From positions 1 through 26,301 of the forward strand of contig JAGSPS010000017.1 in assembly GCA_018262315.1 (NCBI GenBank): a stretch of 26,301 nt of DNA, written 5' to 3'. The translations under genes and the position numbers were made by a program. Within the stretch, counting starts at the first letter, position 1. Every line of letters begins with the position of its first letter. The notes under the pieces are model-generated. The model was given only the letters and a program-made list of their open reading frames with translations. It was not told where the DNA came from and did not search any database. Below are positions 8,516-15,651 of this stretch, piece by piece. This DNA comes from Deltaproteobacteria bacterium. Lineage in GTDB: Bacteria; Myxococcota_A; UBA9160; PR03.

Positions 8516-8581
8516 GGTCGGCAGCCGAGTGTTGACAGGGAAGCAAGCCGGGCTGCAGCGTTCGACTTTCGGCGGCCGACC
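8516..8581 (+). promoter_or_regulatory. Nested inverted repeats filling the ALDH-dehydratase gap
   Basis: GGTCGGC (8516-8522) is the reverse complement of GCCGACC (8575-8581), the seven bases right before the GTG start at 8582. Inside it, GCAGCC (8521-8526) pairs with GGCTGC (8551-8556). There is no Shine-Dalgarno sequence next to the GTG. The folded leader could limit or shape translation of the dehydratase. Structure seen, function inferred; short GC-rich repeats also arise by chance. Confidence 0.3.
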
Positions 8582-10273
8582 GTGAGCGGTGGTCCGCCCA
8601 CTCGCATCGATCGGAATCCCACCTCGTACGCGGATGCCGGCTTCAGCCGCTACCTGCGTCGCGCGTTTCTCGCTTCGGCGGGCTTCGACCGCGCCGATCT
8701 GGATCGGGCGATCGTCGGCATTGCCGATACCTCCTCCGACTACACCACGTGCCACCGCGACATGCCGGGGGTCGTGCAGGCCGTGAAGCGCGGGGTGTTG
8801 GAGGCTGGCGCGCTGCCCCTGGTGTTTCCGACCGCGTCCCTCGCGGAAATCCTGTTGTCGCCGACGTCGATGCTCTATCGCAATCTGCTGGCGATGGAGA
8901 CCGAAGAGATGATCCGGGCGCAGCCGATGGACGCCGTGGTGCTGCTGGGCGGGTGCGACAAGACGGTTCCCGCGCAGCTCATGGCGGCGGTGTCGGCGAA
9001 CCTGCCGGCGATCTCCGTCGTCACGGGTCCGATGATGACGGGGAGTTGGCGGGGCGAACGCCTGGGGGCCTGCACCGATTGTCGCGGGTATTGGAGTCGC
9101 CACCGTGCCGGTGAAATCACTGCGAGCGAGATCGACGAGATCGAGCAGTCGTTGTGCCCGACGGGCGGCACCTGCATGGTCATGGGGACGGCGTCCACGA
9201 TGGCTTGCATGGCGGAGGCGCTCGGCCTGATGTTGCCGGGCGGGGCCACCGCACCGTCGGGCTCGGGTGACCGCTTGCGGCATGCCGTTGCGGCCGGCAG
9301 GCGCGCCGCGGAATTGGCGGTGCAGCCGCTGCGGCCGCGTGACATCCTGCAACCGGCCGCGTTCACCAATGCCCTGACGGTGCTCATGGCGACCAGTGGG
9401 TCGACCAACGCCATCATCCACTTGCTGGCCATTGCGCGCAGAGCGGGCGTGTCGCTCCACCTCGACGACGTCGATGCGGTGTCGGAACGCGTGCCCCTGC
9501 TCGTCGATTGCAAACCGGCGGGTGCCGGCTATCTGGAAGATCTGCACCGGGCCGGCGGTGTCCCGGTCGTGTTGAAGGCGCTTGCGCCGCTTCTCGATTT
9601 GTCCGTGGTCGGTGTTTCTGGACGCACGCTGGGGGACTTACTGGGAGAAGTGTCACCGCCCGCAAGCTGGCAGAATACGATCCGCACCTTGGAGGCGCCG
9701 CTCGGGCCGACTGGCGCGCTCGTGACGTTGCGTGGCTCGTTGGCGCCGGACGGCGCGGTCATCAAGCGCGCTGCTGCAACGCCGGCGCTCTTGCGGCACG
9801 CGGGCCCGGCGGTGGTGTTCGAGTCGCCGGAAGATGCCGCGGCGCGGATCGATGACCCCGCCCTGGCGATTACGCCACAGCACGTCCTGGTACTGCGCAA
9901 TGCCGGCCCGGTCGGTGCGGGTATGCCCGAGGCCGGCTCCTTGCCGATTCCGCGCTATCTCGCCGCGGCCGGCGTGCGCGACATGGTGCGCGTCTCGGAT
10001 GCGCGTATGAGCGGGACCGCCTACGGCACCGTCGTGCTGCACTGCTCGCCCGAAGCCGCAACGGGCGGGCCACTCGCACTGGTGCGCGATGGCGACATCA
10101 TCGAGCTGGACGTAGCTGCCCGCCGCATCGATGTCCGGGTCGAAGACGCCGTGCTGGCACGCCGTCGGGCTGAGTTCCGACCCCCGGCATTGCCGGAGCG
10201 GGGTTGGCGACGTCTCTATGCCGAACACGTGCTTCCGGCACACCTCGGCGCCGACCTGGACTTTCTCGTCTGA
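8582..10273 (+). CDS. IlvD/Edd-family dehydratase, probable sugar-acid (aldonate) dehydratase
   Basis: A 563-aa Fe-S enzyme that removes water from a 2,3-dihydroxy acid to give a 2-keto-3-deoxy acid. Cluster cysteines are C57 (YTTCHRDMP), C125 (LLGGCDKTVPAQ) and C198 (CPTGGTCMVMGTAS); the catalytic serine is S477 in ARMSGTAYG. From memory, Rhizobium L-arabinonate dehydratase uses C59, C127, C200 and S480, an almost constant offset, which supports the pentonate/hexonate branch over IlvD proper. The GTG start is required by the family N-terminus; no ATG is nearby. It is 67 nt after the ALDH on the same strand, so part of the same pathway. Exact aldonate unknown. Confidence 0.88.
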   Translation: MSGGPPTRIDRNPTSYADAGFSRYLRRAFLASAGFDRADLDRAIVGIADTSSDYTTCHRDMPGVVQAVKRGVLEAGALPLVFPTASLAEILLSPTSMLYRNLLAMETEEMIRAQPMDAVVLLGGCDKTVPAQLMAAVSANLPAISVVTGPMMTGSWRGERLGACTDCRGYWSRHRAGEITASEIDEIEQSLCPTGGTCMVMGTASTMACMAEALGLMLPGGATAPSGSGDRLRHAVAAGRRAAELAVQPLRPRDILQPAAFTNALTVLMATSGSTNAIIHLLAIARRAGVSLHLDDVDAVSERVPLLVDCKPAGAGYLEDLHRAGGVPVVLKALAPLLDLSVVGVSGRTLGDLLGEVSPPASWQNTIRTLEAPLGPTGALVTLRGSLAPDGAVIKRAAATPALLRHAGPAVVFESPEDAAARIDDPALAITPQHVLVLRNAGPVGAGMPEAGSLPIPRYLAAAGVRDMVRVSDARMSGTAYGTVVLHCSPEAATGGPLALVRDGDIIELDVAARRIDVRVEDAVLARRRAEFRPPALPERGWRRLYAEHVLPAHLGADLDFLV

Positions 10274-10323
10274 TTGGAGTGTCGAGGGATCCGTGACCGG
10301 GGCGGGAGCCCGACAGATCGAAG

Positions 10324-10344
10324 ATCGTCTCGTGGTCCGACGAT
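10324..10344. terminator. Weak hairpin between converging genes
   Basis: ATCGTC (10324-10329) and GACGAT (10339-10344) form a 6-bp stem with a 9-nt loop in the 131-nt gap where the dehydratase and phhB converge. No T-tract is present. A termination role is suggested only by position. Confidence 0.2.
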
Positions 10345-10404
10345 TCTCCGGGGCCAACCGACCGACGTTGGGTCGATCCTGCGTTCGCTGCTGGCGAGCG
10401 GGAC

Positions 10405-10743
10405 TCAGGCCAGCGCGTCGCACTTCGCGGCGAATACGAAGTCGCTCTCGGTGAGGCCGTCGATCTTGTGCGTCCAGATCGTCACCCGCACCTTGCCCCA
10501 GGCGAGGAAAAGGTCCGGGTGGTGCTTCTGCGCTTCGGCCACTTCACCGACGCGATTCACGTAGGCGAGCGCAGCGGCGAAGTCGGGAAAGCGGAACTCT
10601 TTTTCGAGATGGTGCTCGGCCTCGATGCGCCAGCCGTTGCCGTCGGGTCCGAGCTGGTGCTGGAGCACGAGCAGCGCGGCCCCGCGCAGCGGCGGAACGC
10701 CGCCTTTGCAGGGTACGCATTCCTTGGCGGCGAGATCGCTCAA
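10405..10743 (-). CDS. phhB: Pterin-4a-carbinolamine dehydratase
   Basis: A 112-aa protein of usual size. It dehydrates 4a-hydroxytetrahydropterin to recycle the cofactor of aromatic amino acid hydroxylases, and has been linked to other roles in bacteria that lack such hydroxylases. The family signature is clear: EKEFRFPDF, then YVNRVGEVAEAQKHHPDLFLAWGKV and the ending WTHKIDGLTESDFVFA. The N-terminal CVPCKGGVPPL is also common in bacterial members. The start is TTG 10743: no ATG or GTG occurs in frame before an upstream stop, and the protein begins MSDLAAK as homologues do. There is no Shine-Dalgarno sequence, so translation may be coupled to the small gene ending 13 nt upstream. No phenylalanine hydroxylase gene is in view. 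Confidence 0.95.
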   Translation of the reverse strand: MSDLAAKECVPCKGGVPPLRGAALLVLQHQLGPDGNGWRIEAEHHLEKEFRFPDFAAALAYVNRVGEVAEAQKHHPDLFLAWGKVRVTIWTHKIDGLTESDFVFAAKCDALA

Positions 10744-10756
10744 CGCTGCGCTGCGG

Positions 10757-10900
10757 CTAGAAAAGCGGGCCGCCGTCGTCGGGGGCGTAGGCCGAGAGTT
10801 CGCACGCGAGGCAGATCACCTCGACGGCAGGTCGTTGCCACGCCGGGCGGGCCGTGTCTTGCACGGTTTCAGCGGCGGGGTGGGAAAGCGCACGGTCCAT
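10757..10900 (-). CDS. pqqA: PqqA-like precursor peptide (47 aa)
   Basis: A short gene with a good ribosome-binding site: AGGGAG 7 nt before ATG 10900 on the minus strand; stop TAG at 10759-10757. The core from W21 reads WQRPAVEVICLACELSAY. Aligned without gaps to the Klebsiella PqqA peptide as I remember it (WKKPAFIDLRLGLEVTLY), Trp, the basic residue before Pro, Pro, Ala, Leu at +10, Glu at +13 and Tyr at +17 all match. E34 and Y38 have the Glu-x3-Tyr spacing that the radical SAM enzyme PqqE crosslinks on the way to the redox cofactor PQQ. Oddities: a 20-residue N-terminal extension, two extra cysteines (C30, C33) and a longer tail (APDDGGPLF). No pqqB-F is in this window. It lies 38 nt after the sulfotransferase and 13 nt before phhB. 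It could be a true PqqA or a related ribosomal peptide. Confidence 0.72.
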   Translation of the reverse strand: MDRALSHPAAETVQDTARPAWQRPAVEVICLACELSAYAPDDGGPLF

Positions 10901-10938
10901 GGAATGTCTCCCTGCGATCCAGACTGGTTAGCACCGCA

Positions 10939-11955
10939 TCAGCGCAGCAGCACGTCGCAGACGAAGCGGATGCGCTGCACCAGCCGGCCAAAGGCGTTGT
11001 GGTGGATGTTCTTGCGCAGCCGAACCAGCAGGCGGCGTTCCAGCGCGTAGCGATTCCAGGGACGTCTCTTCTTCGCGCCGGAGGGCGTCATGGCGTCGAG
11101 TTGCGCGACGATGCCCGCCCGCGGATGGCCCCAGGTTTCGAGGTCTTCGTCGAGCAGCCGATCGAGGATCTGGCGGGCCTGCACGAGCTTGGCCGCGTCG
11201 TCCGCCATGTCGGCGGCCCACTTCGCGACGTACTTCGTGGTGGGGCGCGTCTCCGCGGCGACGGTGATCGGATCGCCGAGTCCCGCTGCAACCTTCACCG
11301 GCGCTTTGCCCTCGCCGCCGTAGTCGACCATGCGTGGCTCGAAGTCGATGCCGAGGAACGCACAGATGCGGCGCATCTCCGCTTCGGGGGTCTCGACCAG
11401 CGTCTCGTAGCGGACGTGCAACAGAGGCACCGGCGACTCGCGCAGGAGGCGCGCGATTGCCGGGACGTAGCGCTCGAGTAGCGGATTGTTCTGGTGCGCG
11501 GCGTCCTGATCGCCGTCGAAGAACGATTCCACGTACGACGACCACACCGCGAGCGGGTGGCGCGTCAGCACCAGATACTTCGCTTCGGGGTAGAGCTTCG
11601 CGAGGAAGTCGAGCACCAGCGCGTAGGCCGGCGTCTTCTCCAGCAGCAGCTCGCGGCCCGACGCTTCGAGGAGACGCTGGTAGATGACGTCGCTGCACGC
11701 GCGCAGCGCGGCGAGGTAGTCGGCTTCGCCGCCGGGCAGCGCGCGCACCAGCTCGTGCGCGCCTTGGCGGGTGATGATCGGGTCGTAGGGCGCCTTCTCG
11801 ACGTTCCCGTAGAAGCCGAGGTGCGCGAGCGGCGTCAGCAGATGCGTCTCGGGCGGCGCGAAAAGGGCCGGGTGCGCGCCCAACATGCGCGCCGTCAGCG
11901 TCGACCCGGAGCGGGGCGAGCCGATCAGGAAGACGAGCCGTTCCTGCATGGACAT
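10939..11955 (-). CDS. PAPS-dependent sulfotransferase family protein
   Basis: A 338-aa protein that would transfer sulfate from PAPS to a hydroxyl or amine. The 5'-phosphosulfate-binding loop is at the N-terminus (FLIGSPRSGSTLTARML, G12-T19). The 3'-phosphate-binding region is LVLTRHPLAVWSSYVES. The segment VRYETLVETPEAEMRRICAFLGIDF is typical of bacterial sulfotransferase-like proteins. The acceptor cannot be predicted. ATG 11955 is preferred (MSMQERL) since AGGGA lies about 5 nt upstream; ATG 11949 is the alternative. The longer open frame to 12159 overlaps the glucosidase and is not used. It follows the glucosidase by 40 nt. Confidence 0.88.
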   Translation of the reverse strand: MSMQERLVFLIGSPRSGSTLTARMLGAHPALFAPPETHLLTPLAHLGFYGNVEKAPYDPIITRQGAHELVRALPGGEADYLAALRACSDVIYQRLLEASGRELLLEKTPAYALVLDFLAKLYPEAKYLVLTRHPLAVWSSYVESFFDGDQDAAHQNNPLLERYVPAIARLLRESPVPLLHVRYETLVETPEAEMRRICAFLGIDFEPRMVDYGGEGKAPVKVAAGLGDPITVAAETRPTTKYVAKWAADMADDAAKLVQARQILDRLLDEDLETWGHPRAGIVAQLDAMTPSGAKKRRPWNRYALERRLLVRLRKNIHHNAFGRLVQRIRFVCDVLLR

Positions 11956-11995
11956 GGGATTCCCTGCGCGGCGTCTCGCAGTGGCTGCTCGAGAA

Positions 11996-13354
11996 TCAAG
12001 CGGGGAGGGCGTTGTGTCGCGCGACGTTTCCGTACCAGCGCCCCGACTCCTTGAGGATTCGCTTGCCGGTCGCGAAGTCGACCCAGACGATCCCGAAGCG
12101 CTGCTCGAAGCCCTCCGCCCATTCGAAGTTGTCGAGCAGCGACCAGGCGTGATAGCCACGCACGTCGGCGCCCGCCTGGATCGCGCGGTGCACGGCTTCC
12201 AGATAGCCGCGGTAGAAGTCGGTGCGGCGCGTGTCGCGCACGACGCCCTGCGCGTCCGGGCCGTCGGCGTAGGAGCAGCCGTTCTCGGTGATCTCGATGA
12301 CGGGGCGGTCGTAGTCGAGCGTGATGCGCAAGAGGATGTCGTGCAGCGCGTTCGGCCACACTTCCCAGCCGAAATCGGTCTTGGGTCCGGCGTCTCCGCC
12401 GATCCCCACCGGGAGCGCGCCGAGCGAGAGCGGACCGCCGTCGGCGGGCATCGCCTGCACGATCGTGCGCGTGTAGAGGTTGATGCCGACGAAGTCGAGC
12501 GGCGCCTGGATGCGCTCGAAGTCGCCGTCCTTCACGCCCATCGCATCGCGCGGCAGACCGCTCGGATACGCCTCGGGATAGGTTCCGCGCAGCGACGGCT
12601 GCAGGAACCACTCGTTCATGAAGCGGTGCCAGCGCTCGGCGGCGGCGATGTCCTGCTGCGAATCGGTGGCCGGCTCGCAGGCGGTCATGTTGAATGCGCT
12701 GCCGATCACCAGGTCGCGCTGCGCGGAGCGCATCGCGCGGAAGGCATCGCCGTGGGCGAGATTCACGGTGTGCGTCGCGCGCAGGAAGTTCTCGGGCTCG
12801 CGGCGACCCGGCGCGTGGATGCCGATCAGGTAGCCCATCGTCGTGAAGATGTTTGGCTCGTTGAAGATCATCCAGCTCTTGCAGCGATCGCCGAGCGCGC
12901 GCACCACGACCTCGGCGTACTCGGCGAAGCGACCGGCGAGATCGCGGTTCGGCCAGCCGCCTGCGTCTTCGAGCGCCTGGGGCAGGTCCCAGTGGTAGAG
13001 CGTCGGGAAGGGGCGGATGCCGGCGTCGAGCAGGCAGTCGATCAGGCGCGCGTAGTAATCGAGGCCGGTCTCGTTCGGCGCGCCGCGACCGTTTGGCTGG
13101 ATGCGCGGCCACGAGAGCGAGAAGCGGTAGCTCGTGAGCCCCATCTCGCGCAGCAGCGCGACGTCTTCGCGAAAGTGGTGATACGAGTCGCACGCGATGT
13201 CGCCGGTGTGTCCGTGCTTCACCCTGCCGGGCGTGTGCGAGAAGCGGTCCCAGATCGACTCGCCCTTGCCGTCGGCCTGCCAGGCGCCCTCGATCTGATA
13301 CGACGCGGTCGCCGCGCCCCAGTGAAAGCCCTTCGGAAACGCGAGCGCCGCCAT
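11996..13354 (-). CDS. GH1 beta-glucosidase
   Basis: A 452-aa glycoside hydrolase family 1 enzyme, a normal single-domain length, which hydrolyses beta-glucosides or related beta-glycosides with retention. It starts with FPKGFHWGAATASYQIEGAW. The acid/base E166 is in WMIFNEPN and the nucleophile E357 in VIEITENG. HAWSLLDNFEWAEGFEQRFG near the end is the usual aglycone/sugar-binding block. There is no signal peptide, so it is cytoplasmic and needs imported substrate; no sugar transporter is in the window. ATG 13354 shares one base with the stop of bcp (TGATG), indicating translational coupling. Some GH1 enzymes act on 6-phospho-sugars, which I cannot exclude. Confidence 0.95.
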   Translation of the reverse strand: MAALAFPKGFHWGAATASYQIEGAWQADGKGESIWDRFSHTPGRVKHGHTGDIACDSYHHFREDVALLREMGLTSYRFSLSWPRIQPNGRGAPNETGLDYYARLIDCLLDAGIRPFPTLYHWDLPQALEDAGGWPNRDLAGRFAEYAEVVVRALGDRCKSWMIFNEPNIFTTMGYLIGIHAPGRREPENFLRATHTVNLAHGDAFRAMRSAQRDLVIGSAFNMTACEPATDSQQDIAAAERWHRFMNEWFLQPSLRGTYPEAYPSGLPRDAMGVKDGDFERIQAPLDFVGINLYTRTIVQAMPADGGPLSLGALPVGIGGDAGPKTDFGWEVWPNALHDILLRITLDYDRPVIEITENGCSYADGPDAQGVVRDTRRTDFYRGYLEAVHRAIQAGADVRGYHAWSLLDNFEWAEGFEQRFGIVWVDFATGKRILKESGRWYGNVARHNALPA

Positions 13355-13881
13355 CAGACCTTTCCCTTCTTGGTGAGCTTCGCTCGCGTTCCGCTCGCTG
13401 CGCGGGTCGGCTCCGCCGACCCTTGCAGTGCTTCGAGCACTTTCTCCGGATGATCTTCCGCCTTCGGCACGCGGGCCCAGTGCTTCTTCACCTTGCCGTC
13501 GGGGCCGATCCAGACGGTCGAGCGGATGATGCCAGTGACCTTCTTGCCGTACATCATCTTCTCGCCGAAGGCGCCGTAGGCCGTCATCACCTTCTTGTCG
13601 GGATCCGAGAGCAGCGGGAAGGGCAGTTTGTATTTCGCCAGGAACTTCCGGTGCGACGCGCCCGAGTCCGGCGAGACGCCCACCACGACTGCACCGAGCT
13701 TCTGGATCTCCTTCCAGAAGTCGCGGAAGCCGCAGGCTTCCTTGGTGCAGCCCGGCGTGTCGTCCTTCGGGTAGAAGTAGAGTACGAGGTCCTTGCCGGC
13801 GAAGTCCGCGAGCTTCACCGACTTGCCGGCGGCATCCGTGAGCGTGAAGGCCGGCGCCTTCTTGCCTTCTTCGAGTGTCAC
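13354..13881 (-). CDS. bcp: Thioredoxin-dependent peroxiredoxin, Bcp/PrxQ type
   Basis: A 175-aa peroxiredoxin that reduces hydrogen peroxide and organic peroxides with thioredoxin. The peroxidatic cysteine is C45 and the resolving cysteine C50 (DTPGCTKEACGFRD), the five-residue spacing of the PrxQ group. VLYFYPKD and VGVSPDS are also typical. The GTG start at 13881 has an excellent ribosome-binding site, AGGAGG, 4 nt upstream. The C-terminus carries a basic tail (after LQGSAEP, ending LTKKGKV) longer than in E. coli Bcp. It heads the minus-strand operon running down to phhB and diverges from queG. Confidence 0.95.
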   Translation of the reverse strand: MTLEEGKKAPAFTLTDAAGKSVKLADFAGKDLVLYFYPKDDTPGCTKEACGFRDFWKEIQKLGAVVVGVSPDSGASHRKFLAKYKLPFPLLSDPDKKVMTAYGAFGEKMMYGKKVTGIIRSTVWIGPDGKVKKHWARVPKAEDHPEKVLEALQGSAEPTRAASGTRAKLTKKGKV

Positions 13882-13932
13882 GTTTCCTCCTGGAACACTG
13901 GCTGTAGAAGAGGCTCGCCAGACGTGGGCGGG

Positions 13933-13939
13933 CATACTA
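13933..13939. promoter_or_regulatory. Superimposed -10-like elements between bcp and queG
   Basis: In the 63-nt divergent gap, CATACT (13933-13938, plus) ends 6 nt before the queG ATG, the distance expected for a leaderless transcript. On the minus strand the overlapping bases read TAGTAT (13939-13934), giving about a 45-nt leader to bcp that contains its AGGAGG. Both match 4 of 6 consensus positions. No clear -35 is seen for queG. Confidence 0.35.
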
Positions 13940-13944
13940 GCGCG

Positions 13945-15018
13945 ATGGAGTCGAGCGAAAGAGCTGCTCTCGCTCGGCGCGTGAAGGCCGCGGCGCTGGC
14001 GCTCGGCTTCGATCGCGCCGGCGTGGCGCGGCTCGCGGTGACGCGCGAATCCGCCTTTTTCGGCAAGTGGATCGGGCGCGGCCATCACGGCGAGATGGCG
14101 TACCTCGCGCGCAACGTCGCCGCGCGCGTCGATCCGAGCACGCTCTTCGAGGGCGCGCGCAGCGCACTCGTCGTCGCGCTGGTCTACGCCCATCCGGAAC
14201 GAGACGAGCGCTCGCGTCCGCAAGCCCGCATCGCCCGCTACGCCGGCGGCGACGACTACCACGACGTGATGCTGGGGCGCCTGCGCGCGGTCGGCGATGC
14301 GCTCGAAGCGCTCGCCGGACGCGCGGTGCGCTGGCGCGCCTACGTGGACACGGGACCTGTGCTGGAACGCGTGCTCGCGGCGCACGCGGGGCTCGGCTGG
14401 ATCGGCAAGAACAGCTGCGTGATCGACGCGGAACTCGGCTCGTACTTCTTCCTCGGCGTGCTGGCGAGTGACCTCGACCTCGCGCCAGACGAACGGGAGC
14501 CGGATCACTGCGGCACGTGTCGCGCCTGTCTCGACGCCTGTCCCACCGATGCGTTCCCCGAGCCGCACGTGCTCGACGCCACGCGCTGCCTCTCCTACAC
14601 GACGATCGAGCTGCGCGGCGCGATCCCCGAGCCGCTGCGCGCCGCCCAGGGCGACTGGGTGTTCGGTTGCGACATCTGCCAGGACGTCTGTCCGTGGAAC
14701 TCCCGATCGCGGCGCGCGATCCCGCCCGACGCCGCAGGCCTGCGCGCGCGGCTTGCTCCCCGGCCGGAGTGGGTGGCGCCGACGCTCGCGTGGTTGCTGG
14801 CGCTGGACGAAGACGCCTGGCGGAGTGCGACGCGCCGCAGCGCGCTGCGACGCGCGAAGTTCCGCGGCCTCGTGCGCAATGCGCTGATCGCGGCGGGCAA
14901 CGCGGGCGACCGGTCGCTGATCCCGCTGATCGAGCGGCACGCGCAGGGCGGGGACGCGCTGCTCGCCGAGCACGCGCGCTGGGCGCTGGCGCAGCTCGCA
15001 GCCGATCCGCCGGAATAG
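13945..15018 (+). CDS. queG: Epoxyqueuosine reductase
   Basis: A 357-aa cobalamin- and Fe-S-dependent enzyme that reduces epoxyqueuosine to queuosine in the wobble position of certain tRNAs. YVDTGPVLER contains the expected catalytic aspartate; GLGWIGKNSCVI is another QueG hallmark. Two cluster motifs follow: C189-GTCRACLDACPTDAF and CDICQDVCPWN. The C-terminal part has HEAT-like repeats (NALIAAGNAGDRSLIPLIERH and a following AEHARWALAQL) as in full-length QueG. ATG 13945 lies right after a -10-like element and has no Shine-Dalgarno, so the message may be leaderless. It ends at a strong hairpin. Other queuosine genes are not in view. Confidence 0.96.
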   Translation: MESSERAALARRVKAAALALGFDRAGVARLAVTRESAFFGKWIGRGHHGEMAYLARNVAARVDPSTLFEGARSALVVALVYAHPERDERSRPQARIARYAGGDDYHDVMLGRLRAVGDALEALAGRAVRWRAYVDTGPVLERVLAAHAGLGWIGKNSCVIDAELGSYFFLGVLASDLDLAPDEREPDHCGTCRACLDACPTDAFPEPHVLDATRCLSYTTIELRGAIPEPLRAAQGDWVFGCDICQDVCPWNSRSRRAIPPDAAGLRARLAPRPEWVAPTLAWLLALDEDAWRSATRRSALRRAKFRGLVRNALIAAGNAGDRSLIPLIERHAQGGDALLAEHARWALAQLAADPPE

Positions 15019-15024
15019 GGCGCG

Positions 15025-15059
15025 GCGCGGCGGCACCCCGTTTGGTGTCGAAGCCGCGC
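15025..15059. terminator. Strong bidirectional hairpin between converging queG and methyltransferase
   Basis: GCGCGGC (15025-15031) pairs with GCCGCGC (15053-15059), and GGCACC (15032-15037) with GGTGTC (15044-15049, one G-T pair), around loop CCGTTT; GAA 15050-15052 bulges. The 13-bp stem lies in the 81-nt gap between two stop codons facing each other, the best position for a shared terminator. No long T-tract on either side. Confidence 0.5.
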
Positions 15060-15099
15060 AGCGCGAGCACCAGCTCGTGCGCCGGCGGGGCCGGTAGGC

Positions 15100-15651
15100 T
15101 CAACCCGCCCTGCGCGCCACCAAGCCGGCCAGCCACGCGCCCGACGCCCCCGCCCCTGCGAGTCCTTCCACCGACTCCACCACCGCGAGCCCCGGAAAGA
15201 GTCGCGGCAGCTCCCCCGATTCGAGTAGAAACGCTGGATTCGTGGGGCCATGGCCGAGTTCCCTCTGCCGTTTGGTGAAGGTTTCGTAGACCAGCAATCC
15301 ACCCGGCGCGAGCAGCGCCGCGATGGCGGGCGCGAGCGGCCGGAACAGGAAGCGCGTGACCAGCACCGCGCCAAAGCACGCGGGCGGGAAGGGCAACCCG
15401 TGCGGCGACTCGGCGTCGGCCCGCAGCGCGTGGATCGCGAGCCGCTCCGCCCTCGCCTCGCTCGCGAGTTTGCGCAGCAGCGATGCGTCGCGGTCGAGTG
15501 CGACTACCCGCAGGCCCGCGCGCGCCGCCAGGAGCGCGTGGCGACCGCGCCCACACGCGAGATCGAGGCACGGCCCGAGTGACACCGTCGCGCGCAGCCG
15601 CTCGCGTTGCGCGGCGACGAACGGCGAGGGCGCCTCAGCCCTGCGCGGCAC
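15100..15651 (-). CDS. Class I SAM-dependent methyltransferase, TehB-like
   Basis: A 183-aa Rossmann-fold methyltransferase. Motif I is LGPCLDLACGRGRHALLAA (about residues 25-43), motif II the acidic VVALDRD, then LRADAESPHGLPF, and the post-core segment LLAPGGLLVYETFTKRQRELG. The single-domain layout and the ETFTK segment recall small TehB/UbiE-type enzymes often annotated as tellurite-resistance-like, whose substrate is mostly unknown. The GTG start at 15651 lies within the upstream phosphodiesterase gene (17-nt overlap), so the two are co-transcribed and probably coupled. Confidence 0.85.
   Translation of the reverse strand: MPRRAEAPSPFVAAQRERLRATVSLGPCLDLACGRGRHALLAARAGLRVVALDRDASLLRKLASEARAERLAIHALRADAESPHGLPFPPACFGAVLVTRFLFRPLAPAIAALLAPGGLLVYETFTKRQRELGHGPTNPAFLLESGELPRLFPGLAVVESVEGLAGAGASGAWLAGLVARRAG

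Noticed and set aside
10757..10900. Mycofactocin precursor (MftA) as the identity of the small peptide
   Set aside because: MftA ends in a Val-Tyr dipeptide in a Gly-containing C-terminus. This peptide ends in GGPLF and matches PqqA spacing instead.
13882..15036. Minus-strand extension that would fuse a long N-terminal region to Bcp
   Set aside because: It lies antisense to queG. Bcp has its own GTG with AGGAGG 4 nt upstream and a normal family N-terminus.
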